From contig CANJNI010000001.1 of assembly GCA_947475995.1 (NCBI GenBank), forward strand, positions 124,001-188,000: a DNA stretch of 64,000 bases. Reading direction: 5' to 3'. The DNA is from Beijerinckiaceae bacterium. Lineage in GTDB: Bacteria; Pseudomonadota; Alphaproteobacteria; Rhizobiales; Beijerinckiaceae. A program made the translations under genes and the position numbers. The notes beneath the pieces were generated by a model, which was not told where the DNA came from, made no database searches, and worked only from the letters and a program-made list of their open reading frames with translations. Below are positions 1 to 11,200 of the stretch, piece after piece (within the stretch, counting starts at the first letter, position 1; each line of letters starts with the position of its first letter).

Positions 1-1
1 C

Positions 2-1681
<1,680 letters not shown>

Positions 1682-1712
1682 GCTTGCATCGAAGCGCAAA
1701 GCACAAAGCCGC

Positions 1713-1841
1713 CTCATCCTGAGGAGCCGCCTGAAGGCGGCGTCTCGAAGGACGGGGCGGCGCTCCAGCCTGCCCACCGCTTCGGTAAAACAATCGCCCT
1801 CGTCCTTCGAGACGTGCGCTTCGCGCCCTCCTCAGGATGAG
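1713..1841. repeat. Intergenic inverted-repeat element
   Basis: Two imperfect inverted arms of about 41 bases: CTCATCCTGAGGAG at 1713 going to CGTCTCGAAGGACG, and CGTCCTTCGAGACG at 1801 going to CTCCTCAGGATGAG at 1841. The left arm contains its own hairpin, CCGCCT-GA-AGGCGG (1727-1740). The element fills the gap between thiC and the next gene and may double as a transcription terminator or mRNA-stabilising fold for thiC. Repeats starting CCTCATCCTGAGGAG are familiar from Rhizobiales intergenic regions; that statement is from memory, not from a search. Confidence 0.75.
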
Positions 1842-1885
1842 GGCCTGGAATCTGCGCCGCATGTGCGAATAAGGGAGAAATTGAA

Positions 1886-3079
1886 ATGCGCCGTCTGATC
1901 GCCACCCTTCTGGCCGCCACGATCCTCGCTGCGCCGGCCTTCGCCCAGCAGCCGCCGATCAGGATCGGTGTGATGGGCGACATGTCGGGTTATTCGATGG
2001 AGATCGGCGGGCCGGGTTCGACGCTGGCGGTGAAGATGGCGGTCGAGGATCGCAAGGGCCGTGCGGCCGGACGCGCCATCGAAGTGCTCGAAGCCGACAT
2101 GCAGAACAAGCCGGACCTCGCGAGCCAGCTCGCGCGCCGGTGGTTCGATGTCGACAAGGTGGACGTCATCACCGACCTGCCGAACACGCCCGTGGCCCTG
2201 ACGGTTGCGAAGCTTGGGGCGGATTACAACAAGATCATTCTGGTGACGGAGGCCGCCACCACTGACCTCACCGGGGCGCAGTGCCAGCCGACCACGGTGC
2301 ATTTTCAGGACGACACGAATTCGCTCGCAGCCGGAACCGCGAAGGCGCTCACCGAGCAGGGTTTGAAGACGTGGTTCTTCCTCACTGCCGATTTCGGCTT
2401 CGGCCATTCGATGGAAGCCTCGGCGCGCCGCGTGGTGGAAGGCGCAGGAGCGAAAGTGCTGGGCGCTGTGCGGCATCCGCTGGCAGCCTCCGATTTCAGT
2501 TCGTTCCTGTTGCAGGCGCAGTCGTCAAAGGCTGACGTGATCGCCCTCGCGAATGTGGGCTCCGACACGACGACCGCCATCAAGCAGGCGGCGGAATTCG
2601 GCATTGCGGGCGGGCCGCAGCAGGTCGCGGGCCTGCTGATGGTGCTGAGCGACATCAAGGCGCTCGGCCTGCCGGTCGCCAAGGGACTTTGGGTCACCGA
2701 AAGCTTTTACTGGGACACGAACGAGAAAACGCGCGCCTTCGCGCAACGGTTCGCGGCGCGCAACAGCGGCAAGATGCCGACCAAGGCCCATGCGGCGAAC
2801 TATGCGGCGGTTACGCACTATCTCGACGCCGTGGACGCTGCAGGCTCGACAGAGCCGAAGCTCGTCATGGCGAAGATGCGCGAATTGCCGATCGACTATT
2901 TTGGCCGGCCCGCGAAGCAACGCATCGACGGTCGCGTCACCTATGACCTCGACCTTTACCGGGTGAAGTCGCCCGAAGAGTCGAAGGGACCCTACGATTA
3001 TTACAAGCACGTGCGGGCCATCCCGTCCTCGGAAGCCTGGCTGCCTGTCGGGGCGGGCGGCTGCAAATTGGGTCAGTGA
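1886..3079 (+). CDS. ABC transporter substrate-binding protein, branched-chain amino acid (LivK) type
   Basis: Periplasmic type 1 binding protein of 397 residues with a Sec signal peptide (MRRLIATLLAATILAAPAFA, cut before QQPP). The mature part starts with the family pattern IRIGVMGDMSGYS and has the two-lobed periplasmic-binding layout (EVLEADMQNKPDLASQLARR in lobe 1, KADVIALANVGSDTTTAIKQ in lobe 2). A ribosome site GGGAG precedes the ATG at 1886. No permease or ATPase genes are adjacent, so it is an orphan component. Alphaproteobacteria use such proteins for amino acids, amides and aromatic acids; the ligand cannot be told from sequence. Confidence 0.9.
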   Translation: MRRLIATLLAATILAAPAFAQQPPIRIGVMGDMSGYSMEIGGPGSTLAVKMAVEDRKGRAAGRAIEVLEADMQNKPDLASQLARRWFDVDKVDVITDLPNTPVALTVAKLGADYNKIILVTEAATTDLTGAQCQPTTVHFQDDTNSLAAGTAKALTEQGLKTWFFLTADFGFGHSMEASARRVVEGAGAKVLGAVRHPLAASDFSSFLLQAQSSKADVIALANVGSDTTTAIKQAAEFGIAGGPQQVAGLLMVLSDIKALGLPVAKGLWVTESFYWDTNEKTRAFAQRFAARNSGKMPTKAHAANYAAVTHYLDAVDAAGSTEPKLVMAKMRELPIDYFGRPAKQRIDGRVTYDLDLYRVKSPEESKGPYDYYKHVRAIPSSEAWLPVGAGGCKLGQ

Positions 3080-3140
3080 CGTTGCATCCGGATGCGGGTT
3101 TGATCAGTATATCCAGAAGGACCAACCGGAGCTTCACGCC

Positions 3141-3701
3141 ATGCTGGTCGATCGAAGGCTGTTTCTTGGAATGCTTGGAAGCGTCGGGGCCGGAGCTGCC
3201 CATGCGGCAGGGCCTGCGGTGAGCGGCGTCACCGCTTATCGGTTTACGTTTCCCGGATTGCACGGGGGTTCGCTGAACCTGGGCGTCCACGCCGGAAAAC
3301 CCATACTGGTGGTCAACACGGCCTCGTTCTGCGGATATACGCCGCAATATTCCACGCTGCAGCAATTGTGGAATCGCTACGGCAATCGCGGGCTTGCGAT
3401 CATCGGCGTTCCGTCCAACGATTTCGGCGGACAGGAGCCGGGCGAGGCGCACGAGATTGCTGATATCGTGAAGGGCCTCGGGGTGACGTTCCCGATGGCG
3501 GCGAAGCAGAAGGTGAGCGGCGCCGGCGCGCATCCGTTCTACAAGTGGGCGGCGTCGGAACATCCCACCAACCTGCCCTCGTGGAACTTCCACAAATATC
3601 TGGTGGGCAAGGACGGACATATTGCGGCGGCTTTTTCCACCACCACGGAGCCGAACGATCCGCGCATCATTCAGGCCATCGTGAAAGAACTGCCGGCCTG
3701 A
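3141..3701 (+). CDS. Glutathione peroxidase-family protein with probable Tat signal
   Basis: Thiol peroxidase of 186 residues. The catalytic tetrad of the family is complete: Cys64 (ASFCGYTP), Gln98 (SNDFGGQEPG), Trp148 and Asn149 (LPSWNFHKYL). Cys64 is the only cysteine; the position where thioredoxin-dependent members carry a resolving cysteine reads IADIVKGLGVTFPM, so it should rely on an external thiol. The N-terminus DRRLFLGMLGSVGAGAAHA looks like a twin-arginine signal (RR-x-FL then a short hydrophobic run and AHA cleavage site), implying export to the periplasm, whereas most bacterial BtuE-type enzymes are cytoplasmic. The gene is followed by a convergent terminator region. Confidence 0.9.
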   Translation: MLVDRRLFLGMLGSVGAGAAHAAGPAVSGVTAYRFTFPGLHGGSLNLGVHAGKPILVVNTASFCGYTPQYSTLQQLWNRYGNRGLAIIGVPSNDFGGQEPGEAHEIADIVKGLGVTFPMAAKQKVSGAGAHPFYKWAASEHPTNLPSWNFHKYLVGKDGHIAAAFSTTTEPNDPRIIQAIVKELPA

Positions 3702-3704
3702 CGC

Positions 3705-3760
3705 AAAAAAGCCCCCCGGGCCTGGAGACGCGCCTGCGGCGCGCCTCGGCATGAGGGGCT
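3705..3760 (-). terminator. Probable terminator of the minus-strand hydrolase gene
   Basis: Read on the minus strand, AGCCCC (3755-3760) pairs with GGGGCT (3710-3715) around an inner GC-rich hairpin and is followed by six T residues (complement of AAAAAA, 3705-3710). This suits intrinsic termination of the gene ending at 3802. Confidence 0.55.
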
Positions 3761-3766
3761 CTCAAG

Positions 3767-3793
3767 GGCCTCACGCAGAGCATGAGGCCTTTT
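3767..3793 (+). terminator. Probable intrinsic terminator after the glutathione peroxidase gene
   Basis: Stem GGCCTCA (3767-3773) and TGAGGCC (3783-3789) with a nine-base loop, followed by TTTT. It sits between the convergent peroxidase and hydrolase genes. Confidence 0.6.
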
Positions 3794-3801
3794 CGTGGGC
3801 T

Positions 3802-5100
3802 CTACTTGAACCGCTCGTTGGTCCACTTCGCGACGTAATCGTAAAGGTTCTTCGTCGCGTTCGAATAGGACACGCCGGTGATCTTCGAGCATGGCTCGCA
3901 CGGCGTCTGGCCGTGGACGGCGCCTTCGATCACCACGTAATCCTTGTCCTTCGAGGCCGCGATTTCATAATGAATTTCGTTGTCGCGGATGAAGTAATGG
4001 CCGCCCATGGCGGTGACTAGGATCGGCACGCTGATTTGCTTCAGCGCGCAGGGCGTCGAATTGTTCGCCGAGCACCAGTCGATGTCGGTGATCGAGTCCT
4101 TGGCGCGCAGCGCGTTGGCGCTGAGGAACGACGTGACCGTCAGGAACATCGTGCCGTTTGAAAGCGTGCGATTGAGCCGCGCGCTTTCGGTCGGAACACG
4201 GACCGAGCGAATGACCTCGGTCGAGATGGTGCCGTCGTTCTTGATGAGCTTGCGCGGCTCCACCGTGCCGGGGTGAATGCTCATCGAGAAGTCGGACAGT
4301 CGCGCGCGGTTGCGATAGACAATAAACGGCGCATCGTCCGTGAACTTGCCCTTGCCGGCCTTGATGTCGGCCCGCAGGGCGAGCGCCTTGTCGATCAGGC
4401 GATTCATGCGCGCCGCCTGCGCCTTGAAGTAGCGGTCCATGAACTCCTGCGTGTAGACCGACTGGCCGCTCGGGTTGTAGCCGTTCTTCACGTCGAAAGG
4501 ATTGAGCGAGTCATCCGTCTTGGTCGGATCGTCTTCATCGACCACGGACGGATCGAGGCTGCGCAGGCCGTTGACGGTGTTGCCCGGATGGGCGTCCAGC
4601 AACAGCATCGCGTCAGCCTTGGGCAGTCCCGCCAGCGAGTCCGGGCAGCGCGTCAGTTTGGCCGGGTCCTGACAGAACGCGACGCCCTTCTCGGCGACAG
4701 CCTGATAAAACGTGGTCGACGGTCCGCCGCCCGAGAAGCCGATCAGGACGATCTTCTCGATGCCGTTCTGTTTGCGCAGGAATTCCACGCCCTGTTTGAT
4801 GTCGAGGGCGATTTCCTCGAAATTCACGATGGCTTCGTTGTTGTCAGAGCGCGGGTTCATGCCCAGCACCATGAAGCCGCGTTTTGCGAGTTCCGCATTG
4901 CCGATCATGTTCATGAAGTTCGACGTGCGGTGGATCGTCAGGAACGCCACCTTGGGCGCTGGCCCATTGTCGGGCTTGTAGAGCGCGCCCTTGGTGGCCG
5001 AGGGCTGGAACTGGATATAGGCCGGATTGCTCTGCGCCTGCGCGAAATTCGAAATCAGCGCAGTCGTCAGGCCCATCGCGGCGATGGCCAAGCGTTTCAT
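3802..5100 (-). CDS. Exported alpha/beta hydrolase-fold protein
   Basis: A 432-residue protein with a clear Sec signal peptide (MKRLAIAAMGLTTALISNFAQA, then QSNPAY). The nucleophile elbow is IGFSGGG with Ser123 as predicted catalytic residue, and a late His occurs in EGAVHGQTPCEPC. The order (oxyanion region around FLTIHRTSNFMN, nucleophile, long cap-like insertion from about residue 150 to 330, late His) fits alpha/beta hydrolases, perhaps an esterase acting in the periplasm. Several cysteines (FCQDPAKLTRC, DIDWCSANNSTPC, TPCEPC) could form disulphides, consistent with export. Substrate unknown. It ends in TAG and is followed by a terminator. The codon CTA at 4018-4020 lies in a CTAGG sequence on the plus strand, discussed in the findings. 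Confidence 0.75.
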   Translation of the reverse strand: MKRLAIAAMGLTTALISNFAQAQSNPAYIQFQPSATKGALYKPDNGPAPKVAFLTIHRTSNFMNMIGNAELAKRGFMVLGMNPRSDNNEAIVNFEEIALDIKQGVEFLRKQNGIEKIVLIGFSGGGPSTTFYQAVAEKGVAFCQDPAKLTRCPDSLAGLPKADAMLLLDAHPGNTVNGLRSLDPSVVDEDDPTKTDDSLNPFDVKNGYNPSGQSVYTQEFMDRYFKAQAARMNRLIDKALALRADIKAGKGKFTDDAPFIVYRNRARLSDFSMSIHPGTVEPRKLIKNDGTISTEVIRSVRVPTESARLNRTLSNGTMFLTVTSFLSANALRAKDSITDIDWCSANNSTPCALKQISVPILVTAMGGHYFIRDNEIHYEIAASKDKDYVVIEGAVHGQTPCEPCSKITGVSYSNATKNLYDYVAKWTNERFK

Positions 5101-5174
5101 GAAATGCCTCCCCAGAAGTTGATGCGGCAGCGAACGTCAGTGCGCGGCCTGAGTCAATATCGTTCGCGAAAATT

Positions 5175-8100
5175 CTATCGCGCGTCCTGGACGACGCTCT
5201 CGTCAAGGATCATCTTTTGCAGGCGGCTCGGCTTCTGCGAGCGCCGGAGCTTGCTCATCAGCAGGTAAAAGGCTGGCGTCGTGTAGAGAGTCAGGAGTTG
5301 CGACAGGACAAGTCCGCCCACGATCGCAATGCCGAGCGGGCGACGCAGTTCCGAACCGATCCCGGTTCCAAAGGCGAGCGGCATGGCGCCGAGCAATGCG
5401 GCGAGCGTCGTCATCAAGATCGGTCGGAAGCGCTGGACGGCCGCCTCCATCACCGCCTCGCGCGGCGAAAGTCCGCGCGCGCGTTCGGCTGAAATCGCGA
5501 AATCGACCAGCATGATGCCGTTCTTCTTCACTATCCCGATGAGCAGGATGATGCCGATGAAGGCCACGATGGACACATCCGTTCCGGACGCCCGCAAGGC
5601 GAGCAAAGCTCCAAGACCGGCGGACGGAAGCGTCGAAATGATCGTCAGCGGATGGATGAGGCTTTCGTAAAGAATGCCCAGAATGATGTAGACGGCCAGA
5701 ATGGCGGCAAGGATCAGCAGCCCCTGCTCGTTGGCATTGTCGCGATAAGCCTTCGCGTCGCCTGCAAAGTCGGCATTGATCGTTTCGGGCAGAAAGAGGC
5801 TTGCGACAGCGTCCTTCACCGCATTGGTGCCTTCTTCGAGATTGTATTCGGGTTTTATGTCGTAAGTGAAGGTCACCGACACGAACGGGCCCTGATGGTT
5901 GACGGCGAGCGTGGCGACGCTACGCTCCACATGCGCAATCGCCGAAAGGGGCACGAGCTTGCCGCCCGACGCAGGCACGAAGACGCCCGACAGATCGTTT
6001 GGATCACGCTGGCGCGTCGGCTCGACTTCCAGAACGACCTTGTACTGGTTGCGCTGCGTATAGATGGTCGACACCTGGCGCTGCCCGAAGGAATTGGAGA
6101 GCGCATTGTCGATGTCCTGGATCGCCACCCCGAGCCGCGACGCGGTCAGGCGGTCGATCACCACATTGGCCTGCAGGCCGCCCTGATCCCGGTCGCTGGA
6201 AAGATCGGTGAGTTGCGGCACGGTCTTCAGCTTGTCATTGACCTTCAGGGTCCATTCCTCAAGCTCCTTCACATTGGAGCCCCACAGCGTGAACTGGTAT
6301 TTCGACTTGCCCTGACGCCCGCCCATGCGGATGTCCTGGATCGCCCACACGTAAACCCGCAGGGCGGGAAGCACCGCAAGTTTCTCGCGCAGGCGCGCGA
6401 TGACTTTCGAGGAGGTCTCCTGACGATTGGGGTCCAGGACGATGTTCAGGCGGCCCGCATTGACGTTGCTTCCGCCGCCGATGTTCGAAGACGTGGAGAT
6501 CACCGCCGGATCGGCGGCGACGATTTCGGCAGCCTGCTGCTGGGCGGCCTGCATGGCCTCGAAAGAAATATCCTGCGAGGCCTCGACCCAGCCGAACAGG
6601 ACTCCCGTGTCTTCATCCGGCACGAAACCTTTCGGGGCGGTCTGATAGAGCCACACCGTGACGCCCACGAGCATCAGGACGGACACGAGCGCCCACCACG
6701 GATGATTGAGGACGGGCGGCAAGCTGCGGCGATACCAGTCCACCACGCGATCCTGCCCGCGTTCGAAGATGCGTCCGAACCAGTTTTCACGCACCTCGCC
6801 GCGCGCCGGCAGGAAGTGCCCGCAGATCATCGGCGTGATGGTGAGCGACACGATGGCCGAAACGACGATTGCGAAGGTGAGCGTCAGCGAGAACTCGCGG
6901 AACATCCGGCCCGGTATGCCGCCCATGAACAGCAGCGGAATGAAGGCCGCAATCAGCGACAGGCTGATCGAGATCACCGTGAAGCCGATCTGCCGCGTGC
7001 CGACGAGCGCGGCCTGCATGGGGCTGAGCCCCTTCTCGATGTTGCGATGAATGTTCTCGATCATCACGATGGCGTCGTCGACCACGAAGCCGACCGAGAT
7101 GGTGATCGCCATGAGGGACATGTTGTCGAGCGAAAAGCCCACCAGCCACATCAGGGCGAATGCGCCCGAGAGCGACAGCGGCACCGTCACGGCGGCGGCG
7201 AAAGTTCCGGCCAGGCGCCGCAGGAAGACCATCACCACCATCGTCACGAAGGCGATGGAGATGAGCAGCATGTGCTGGATGTCGCTCACGGAGGCGCGGA
7301 TCATCATGGTGCGATCCTGAATGACCTCGAAGCGCACGCCGGGCGGCACCCAGCGTTCGAGATCGGGCAGGATCGCCTTCACGGCGTCGACAGTCTCGAT
7401 GACGTTGGCGTCCGGCTGCTTGGTGACATTGACCATCACGGCCGGTCGACCGTTCAGGAAGCCGGATGCGCGCGTGTTGCGCACGCCCTGCTCGACCGTT
7501 GCGACATCGGACAGGCGGATCACCGTGCCGCCGCGCGCCTGCACGACGATGCGGGCGAAAGCGTCGGGGTCGAACGGAAGGAGATTGGCCGCAATCGTCT
7601 CGGTGCGGAATTCACCGTCGAACGCCCCGAGCGGCGTCGGCGTGTTGGCGGTGCTGACCGCCGATCGCACATTCTCCATCGAAATTCCGAGCGCCGACAG
7701 TCGCGCCGGATCGACGCGCACACGGATCGCGGGTTGCTCCGAGCCGTTCACGGTGACTTCGCCGACGCCGCGAATTTGCGAGATGCGTTGCGCCACAATC
7801 GTGTCGGCGACGTCGTAGAGCGCACTCGGCGGCAGCGTGTCCGACACCATGGCGACGATGATGACGGGTTGCGAGGCCGGATTGGCCTTTCGAAAACGGG
7901 GCAGTTGCGGCAGGTCGCCCGGAAGATCGGGGACGACGGAATTCAGCGCAGCCTGCACGTCACGCGCGGCGCTGTCGATGGAGCGCGAGAGTTCGAACTG
8001 AACCGTGATGTTCGAAGTGTTGATCGTGCTGGAGGACGTGACTTCGGTGACGCCGGAAATCGTGCTGAGCGCACGCTCGATGGGCGCGGCGACGCTTGCC

Positions 8101-8282
8101 GCCATGGTGGAGGGATCTGCGCCCGGTCGATTGACCGACACCCGGATCGTCGGGAATTCGATCGTCGGCATGCTTGAGACAGGCAGGAACGGATAGGCCA
8201 GCATTCCGACGAAGAGCAGCGCCAGCGCCAGCAGGGTGGTGCCGACCGGACGCTTCACGAAGGGCGCGGAAATGTTCGTCAT
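5175..8282 (-). CDS. RND efflux pump, inner membrane subunit (MdtC-like, second of two)
   Basis: Proton-driven inner membrane transporter of the AcrB/MdtBC (HAE1) family, 1035 residues from the ATG at 8282 (MTNISAPFVKRPVGTTLLAL). It has the typical first transmembrane helix, periplasmic porter segments, the GFVVDDAIVMIENI signature in TM4 with paired Asp residues of the proton relay, and the GIVKKNGIMLVDFAI repeat near TM10. The start codon overlaps the stop of the upstream pump as ATGA, so it is the last gene of a translationally coupled four-gene operon. With its paralogue it probably forms a mixed trimer, as MdtB and MdtC do. Exported compounds are unknown. It ends in TAG. Confidence 0.93.
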   Translation of the reverse strand: MTNISAPFVKRPVGTTLLALALLFVGMLAYPFLPVSSMPTIEFPTIRVSVNRPGADPSTMAASVAAPIERALSTISGVTEVTSSSTINTSNITVQFELSRSIDSAARDVQAALNSVVPDLPGDLPQLPRFRKANPASQPVIIVAMVSDTLPPSALYDVADTIVAQRISQIRGVGEVTVNGSEQPAIRVRVDPARLSALGISMENVRSAVSTANTPTPLGAFDGEFRTETIAANLLPFDPDAFARIVVQARGGTVIRLSDVATVEQGVRNTRASGFLNGRPAVMVNVTKQPDANVIETVDAVKAILPDLERWVPPGVRFEVIQDRTMMIRASVSDIQHMLLISIAFVTMVVMVFLRRLAGTFAAAVTVPLSLSGAFALMWLVGFSLDNMSLMAITISVGFVVDDAIVMIENIHRNIEKGLSPMQAALVGTRQIGFTVISISLSLIAAFIPLLFMGGIPGRMFREFSLTLTFAIVVSAIVSLTITPMICGHFLPARGEVRENWFGRIFERGQDRVVDWYRRSLPPVLNHPWWALVSVLMLVGVTVWLYQTAPKGFVPDEDTGVLFGWVEASQDISFEAMQAAQQQAAEIVAADPAVISTSSNIGGGSNVNAGRLNIVLDPNRQETSSKVIARLREKLAVLPALRVYVWAIQDIRMGGRQGKSKYQFTLWGSNVKELEEWTLKVNDKLKTVPQLTDLSSDRDQGGLQANVVIDRLTASRLGVAIQDIDNALSNSFGQRQVSTIYTQRNQYKVVLEVEPTRQRDPNDLSGVFVPASGGKLVPLSAIAHVERSVATLAVNHQGPFVSVTFTYDIKPEYNLEEGTNAVKDAVASLFLPETINADFAGDAKAYRDNANEQGLLILAAILAVYIILGILYESLIHPLTIISTLPSAGLGALLALRASGTDVSIVAFIGIILLIGIVKKNGIMLVDFAISAERARGLSPREAVMEAAVQRFRPILMTTLAALLGAMPLAFGTGIGSELRRPLGIAIVGGLVLSQLLTLYTTPAFYLLMSKLRRSQKPSRLQKMILDESVVQDAR

Positions 8283-11200
8283 TCGGCCGCTCCGCGCGCG
8301 ACGGGTTCTTCCTCGACCTCGCGGAAAATTCGAGCGCCGCCGAGCCGCATCCGCAGTCGCTCCACCGCCAGATAGATGCAGGGCGTCGAATAAAGGGTCA
8401 GCAACTGGCTCAACACCAGACCGCCGATGATGGTGACGCCCAGCGGAACGCGGAACTCGCTCCCCATGCCGGTGGCCAGCGCGAGCGGCACTGCGCCCAG
8501 CAGCGCCGCCAGCGTCGTCATCATGATGGGGCGGAACCGCAGGCGACACGCCTTGATGATCGCCTCCTCGGCAGACAGCTTATCCTCGCGCTCGGCATGA
8601 AGCGCAAAGTCAATCATCATGATGGCGTTCTTCTTCACGATGCCCATCAGCAGCACGATGCCTATCAGTGCGATGATGGACAGATCTTGCCCGAGCCAGT
8701 TGAGCGAAAGCAACGCCCCGACGCCTGCCGACGGCAGCGTCGTCAGGATCGTGAAAGGATGCGCGAAGCTCTCGTAGAGAATGCCGAGCACCAGATAGAT
8801 CGTCACGATGGCGGCGAGGATGAGCCAAGGCTCGGCGGCGAGCGAACGCTGGAATTCCGCAGCGTCCGCGTTGAAGGAACCGGTCAGGGAATCCGGCATG
8901 CCTATATCGTGGCGCGCGCGGTCTACGTCCTGAACGGCCACGCCCAGCGATTCCTCCTGCGCCAGATCGAAGCTGATCGTCACCGCAGGAAATTGCTCCT
9001 GGTGGGCGATGGAGAGAGGCGCCGTGGTGCGCGTGATGGTCGTGAAGGATTCAAGCGGCACCTGCGCCCCGCCTGCGCCTGTCACATAGAGCTTCTGCAA
9101 TGAGACAGGATCGTTCTGGTATTGCGGGGCTGATTCCAGAATGACGCGATACTGGTTCGACTGCGCATAGATCGTGGCGATCTGCCGCTGCCCGAAGGCG
9201 CTGTTGAGCGTGTCCGACACCGATTGCATGGAGATGCCGAGACGGCCGGCCTTCTCGCGATCAATGTCGATGAAGAGCTGCAGCCCGCCATCCTGCGTCT
9301 CGATGGCGACGTTGCGGAATGCAGGCGTCTCGCGCAGGCGCGCGGCGAGTTTGCTCGCCCAGTCATTGAGTTCGCGCAGATCGGAACCCGCCAGCGTGTA
9401 TTGATATTGCGAGCGGCTGGAGCGGGTGCTGATCTGGATGTCCTGCGCCGGCTGAATATAGATGGATGCGCCCGGGATGGCCGCCACCTCGCGTCGCAGG
9501 CGTTCGGCGATCGTGCTTGCATCGGCGCGCTCCTCGCGCGGACGCAGCACGATGGTCAGGCGTCCGGTGTTGGATGTCGCATTGAGCGCACCGATGCCCA
9601 GCACGGAAACGACGCCGGTGACGTCGCGATCCTTGCGCAGCACGGCGCCCACCTGCTCCTGCAGGCGCTTCATTTCATTGAAGGAGGAATCCGGCGCAGC
9701 CTCCAGCACGGCGGTCAACAGTCCGGTGTCCTGCGGCGGCAGAAACCCCTTGGGCATGACAATGTAGAGGTAGACGGTCAGCAAGGCCGTGCCGAATGTC
9801 ATCCAGATCATCAAGGCCTGATGGCGCATGGCCCAGCCGAGCGTCACATCATAAAGCGACGACATCCACGTGACGGGCTTCTCGGCCCAGCGCAGCAGGA
9901 CATTGGGTTCGCGCTCGGGCTTGTCGCGCAGCATCATGGCGCACATCATGGGCGTCAAGGTCAGGGAGATGACCGCCGACACAACGACCGCGATGGTGAG
10001 CGTCAACGCAAATTCCCGGAACATGCGGCCCACGAGGCCGGCCATGAACAGCAGCGGAATGAACACGGCGATCAGCGAGAAGGTGAGCGAGATCACCGTG
10101 AAGCCGATCTCCCGCGCGCCATCGAGCGCAGCCTGAAGCGGCTTCTTCCCCGCCTCGACATTGCGGACAATGTTCTCGATCATCACGATCGCATCGTCCA
10201 CGATGAACCCCGTGCCGATGGTCAGCGCCATCAGCGACAGGTTGTCCAGGCTGAAGCCCACGAGCCACATCACCGCAAAGGTGGCGATGATCGACAGCGG
10301 CAAAGCCACGGCGGCGATGATGGTGGCGCGCAGGGCGCGCAGGAACAGCAGCACCACCATCACCACGAGGCCGGCGCTCAGCACCAGCGTGAACTCCACC
10401 TCGTCGATGGAGGCGCGGATCGTGGTCGTGCGGTCGTTGACGATCTGAAAATCGACGCCCGCCGGAATGGAGCGCTTGATTCGCGGCACTTCGGCCTGCA
10501 GGCGCTTCATCGTCTGCACGATGTTCGCGCCCGGCTGCTTCTGCACATCGATGATGACGGCGGGCTTCCCGTCGTGCCAGCCGCCGACGCGCACGTTTTC
10601 AAGTCCGTCGATCACTTCCGCCACGTCGCGCAGCAGAACCGGCGTACCGTTGCGGGTGGCGACCACAATGTCGCGATAGGCCGAGGCGGCGCTGATCTGG
10701 TCATTGGCGGCGATGATGTAGGATTGCGAGACGCCGTCGAGCTGGCCCTTCGAGCCCGCCACATTCGCCCCCACAATGGCGATGCGCAATTCGTCGAGCC
10801 CGATGCGATAGGCGGCGAGGCGCGCGAGATCCGCCTGAATGCGCACGGCGGGGCGAATGCCCCCCTGAATGGACACGCGCCCGACGCCGCTGATTTCCGA
10901 CAGGCGCGGCGAGATCAACGTGTCGGCCAGATCGCTCAGAGTCCGGAGCGGCGCAGTCTCGGACGTCAGCGCCAGAGTCACGATGGGCGCGTCCGCCGGG
11001 TTGACCTTCGAATAGGTCGGCGGATAGGGCAGCGTGCGCGGCAGCGACGAACTCGCGGCGTTGATGGCGGACTGCACGTCCTGCGAGGCTGCGTCGATGT
11101 CGCGGTCGAGATCGAATTGCAGCGTGATCTGGCTCAGCCCGAAGGAACTGACCGACGACATGTTCTGCAGCGAGGGAATTTGTCCGAAGCTGCGCTCCAG

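Noticed and set aside
5652-8177. 841-codon open frame on the plus strand across an RND pump gene
   Set aside because: It is antisense to a fully recognisable pump, is His/Arg/Asp-rich as expected for a shadow of GC-rich coding DNA, and shows no family motif.
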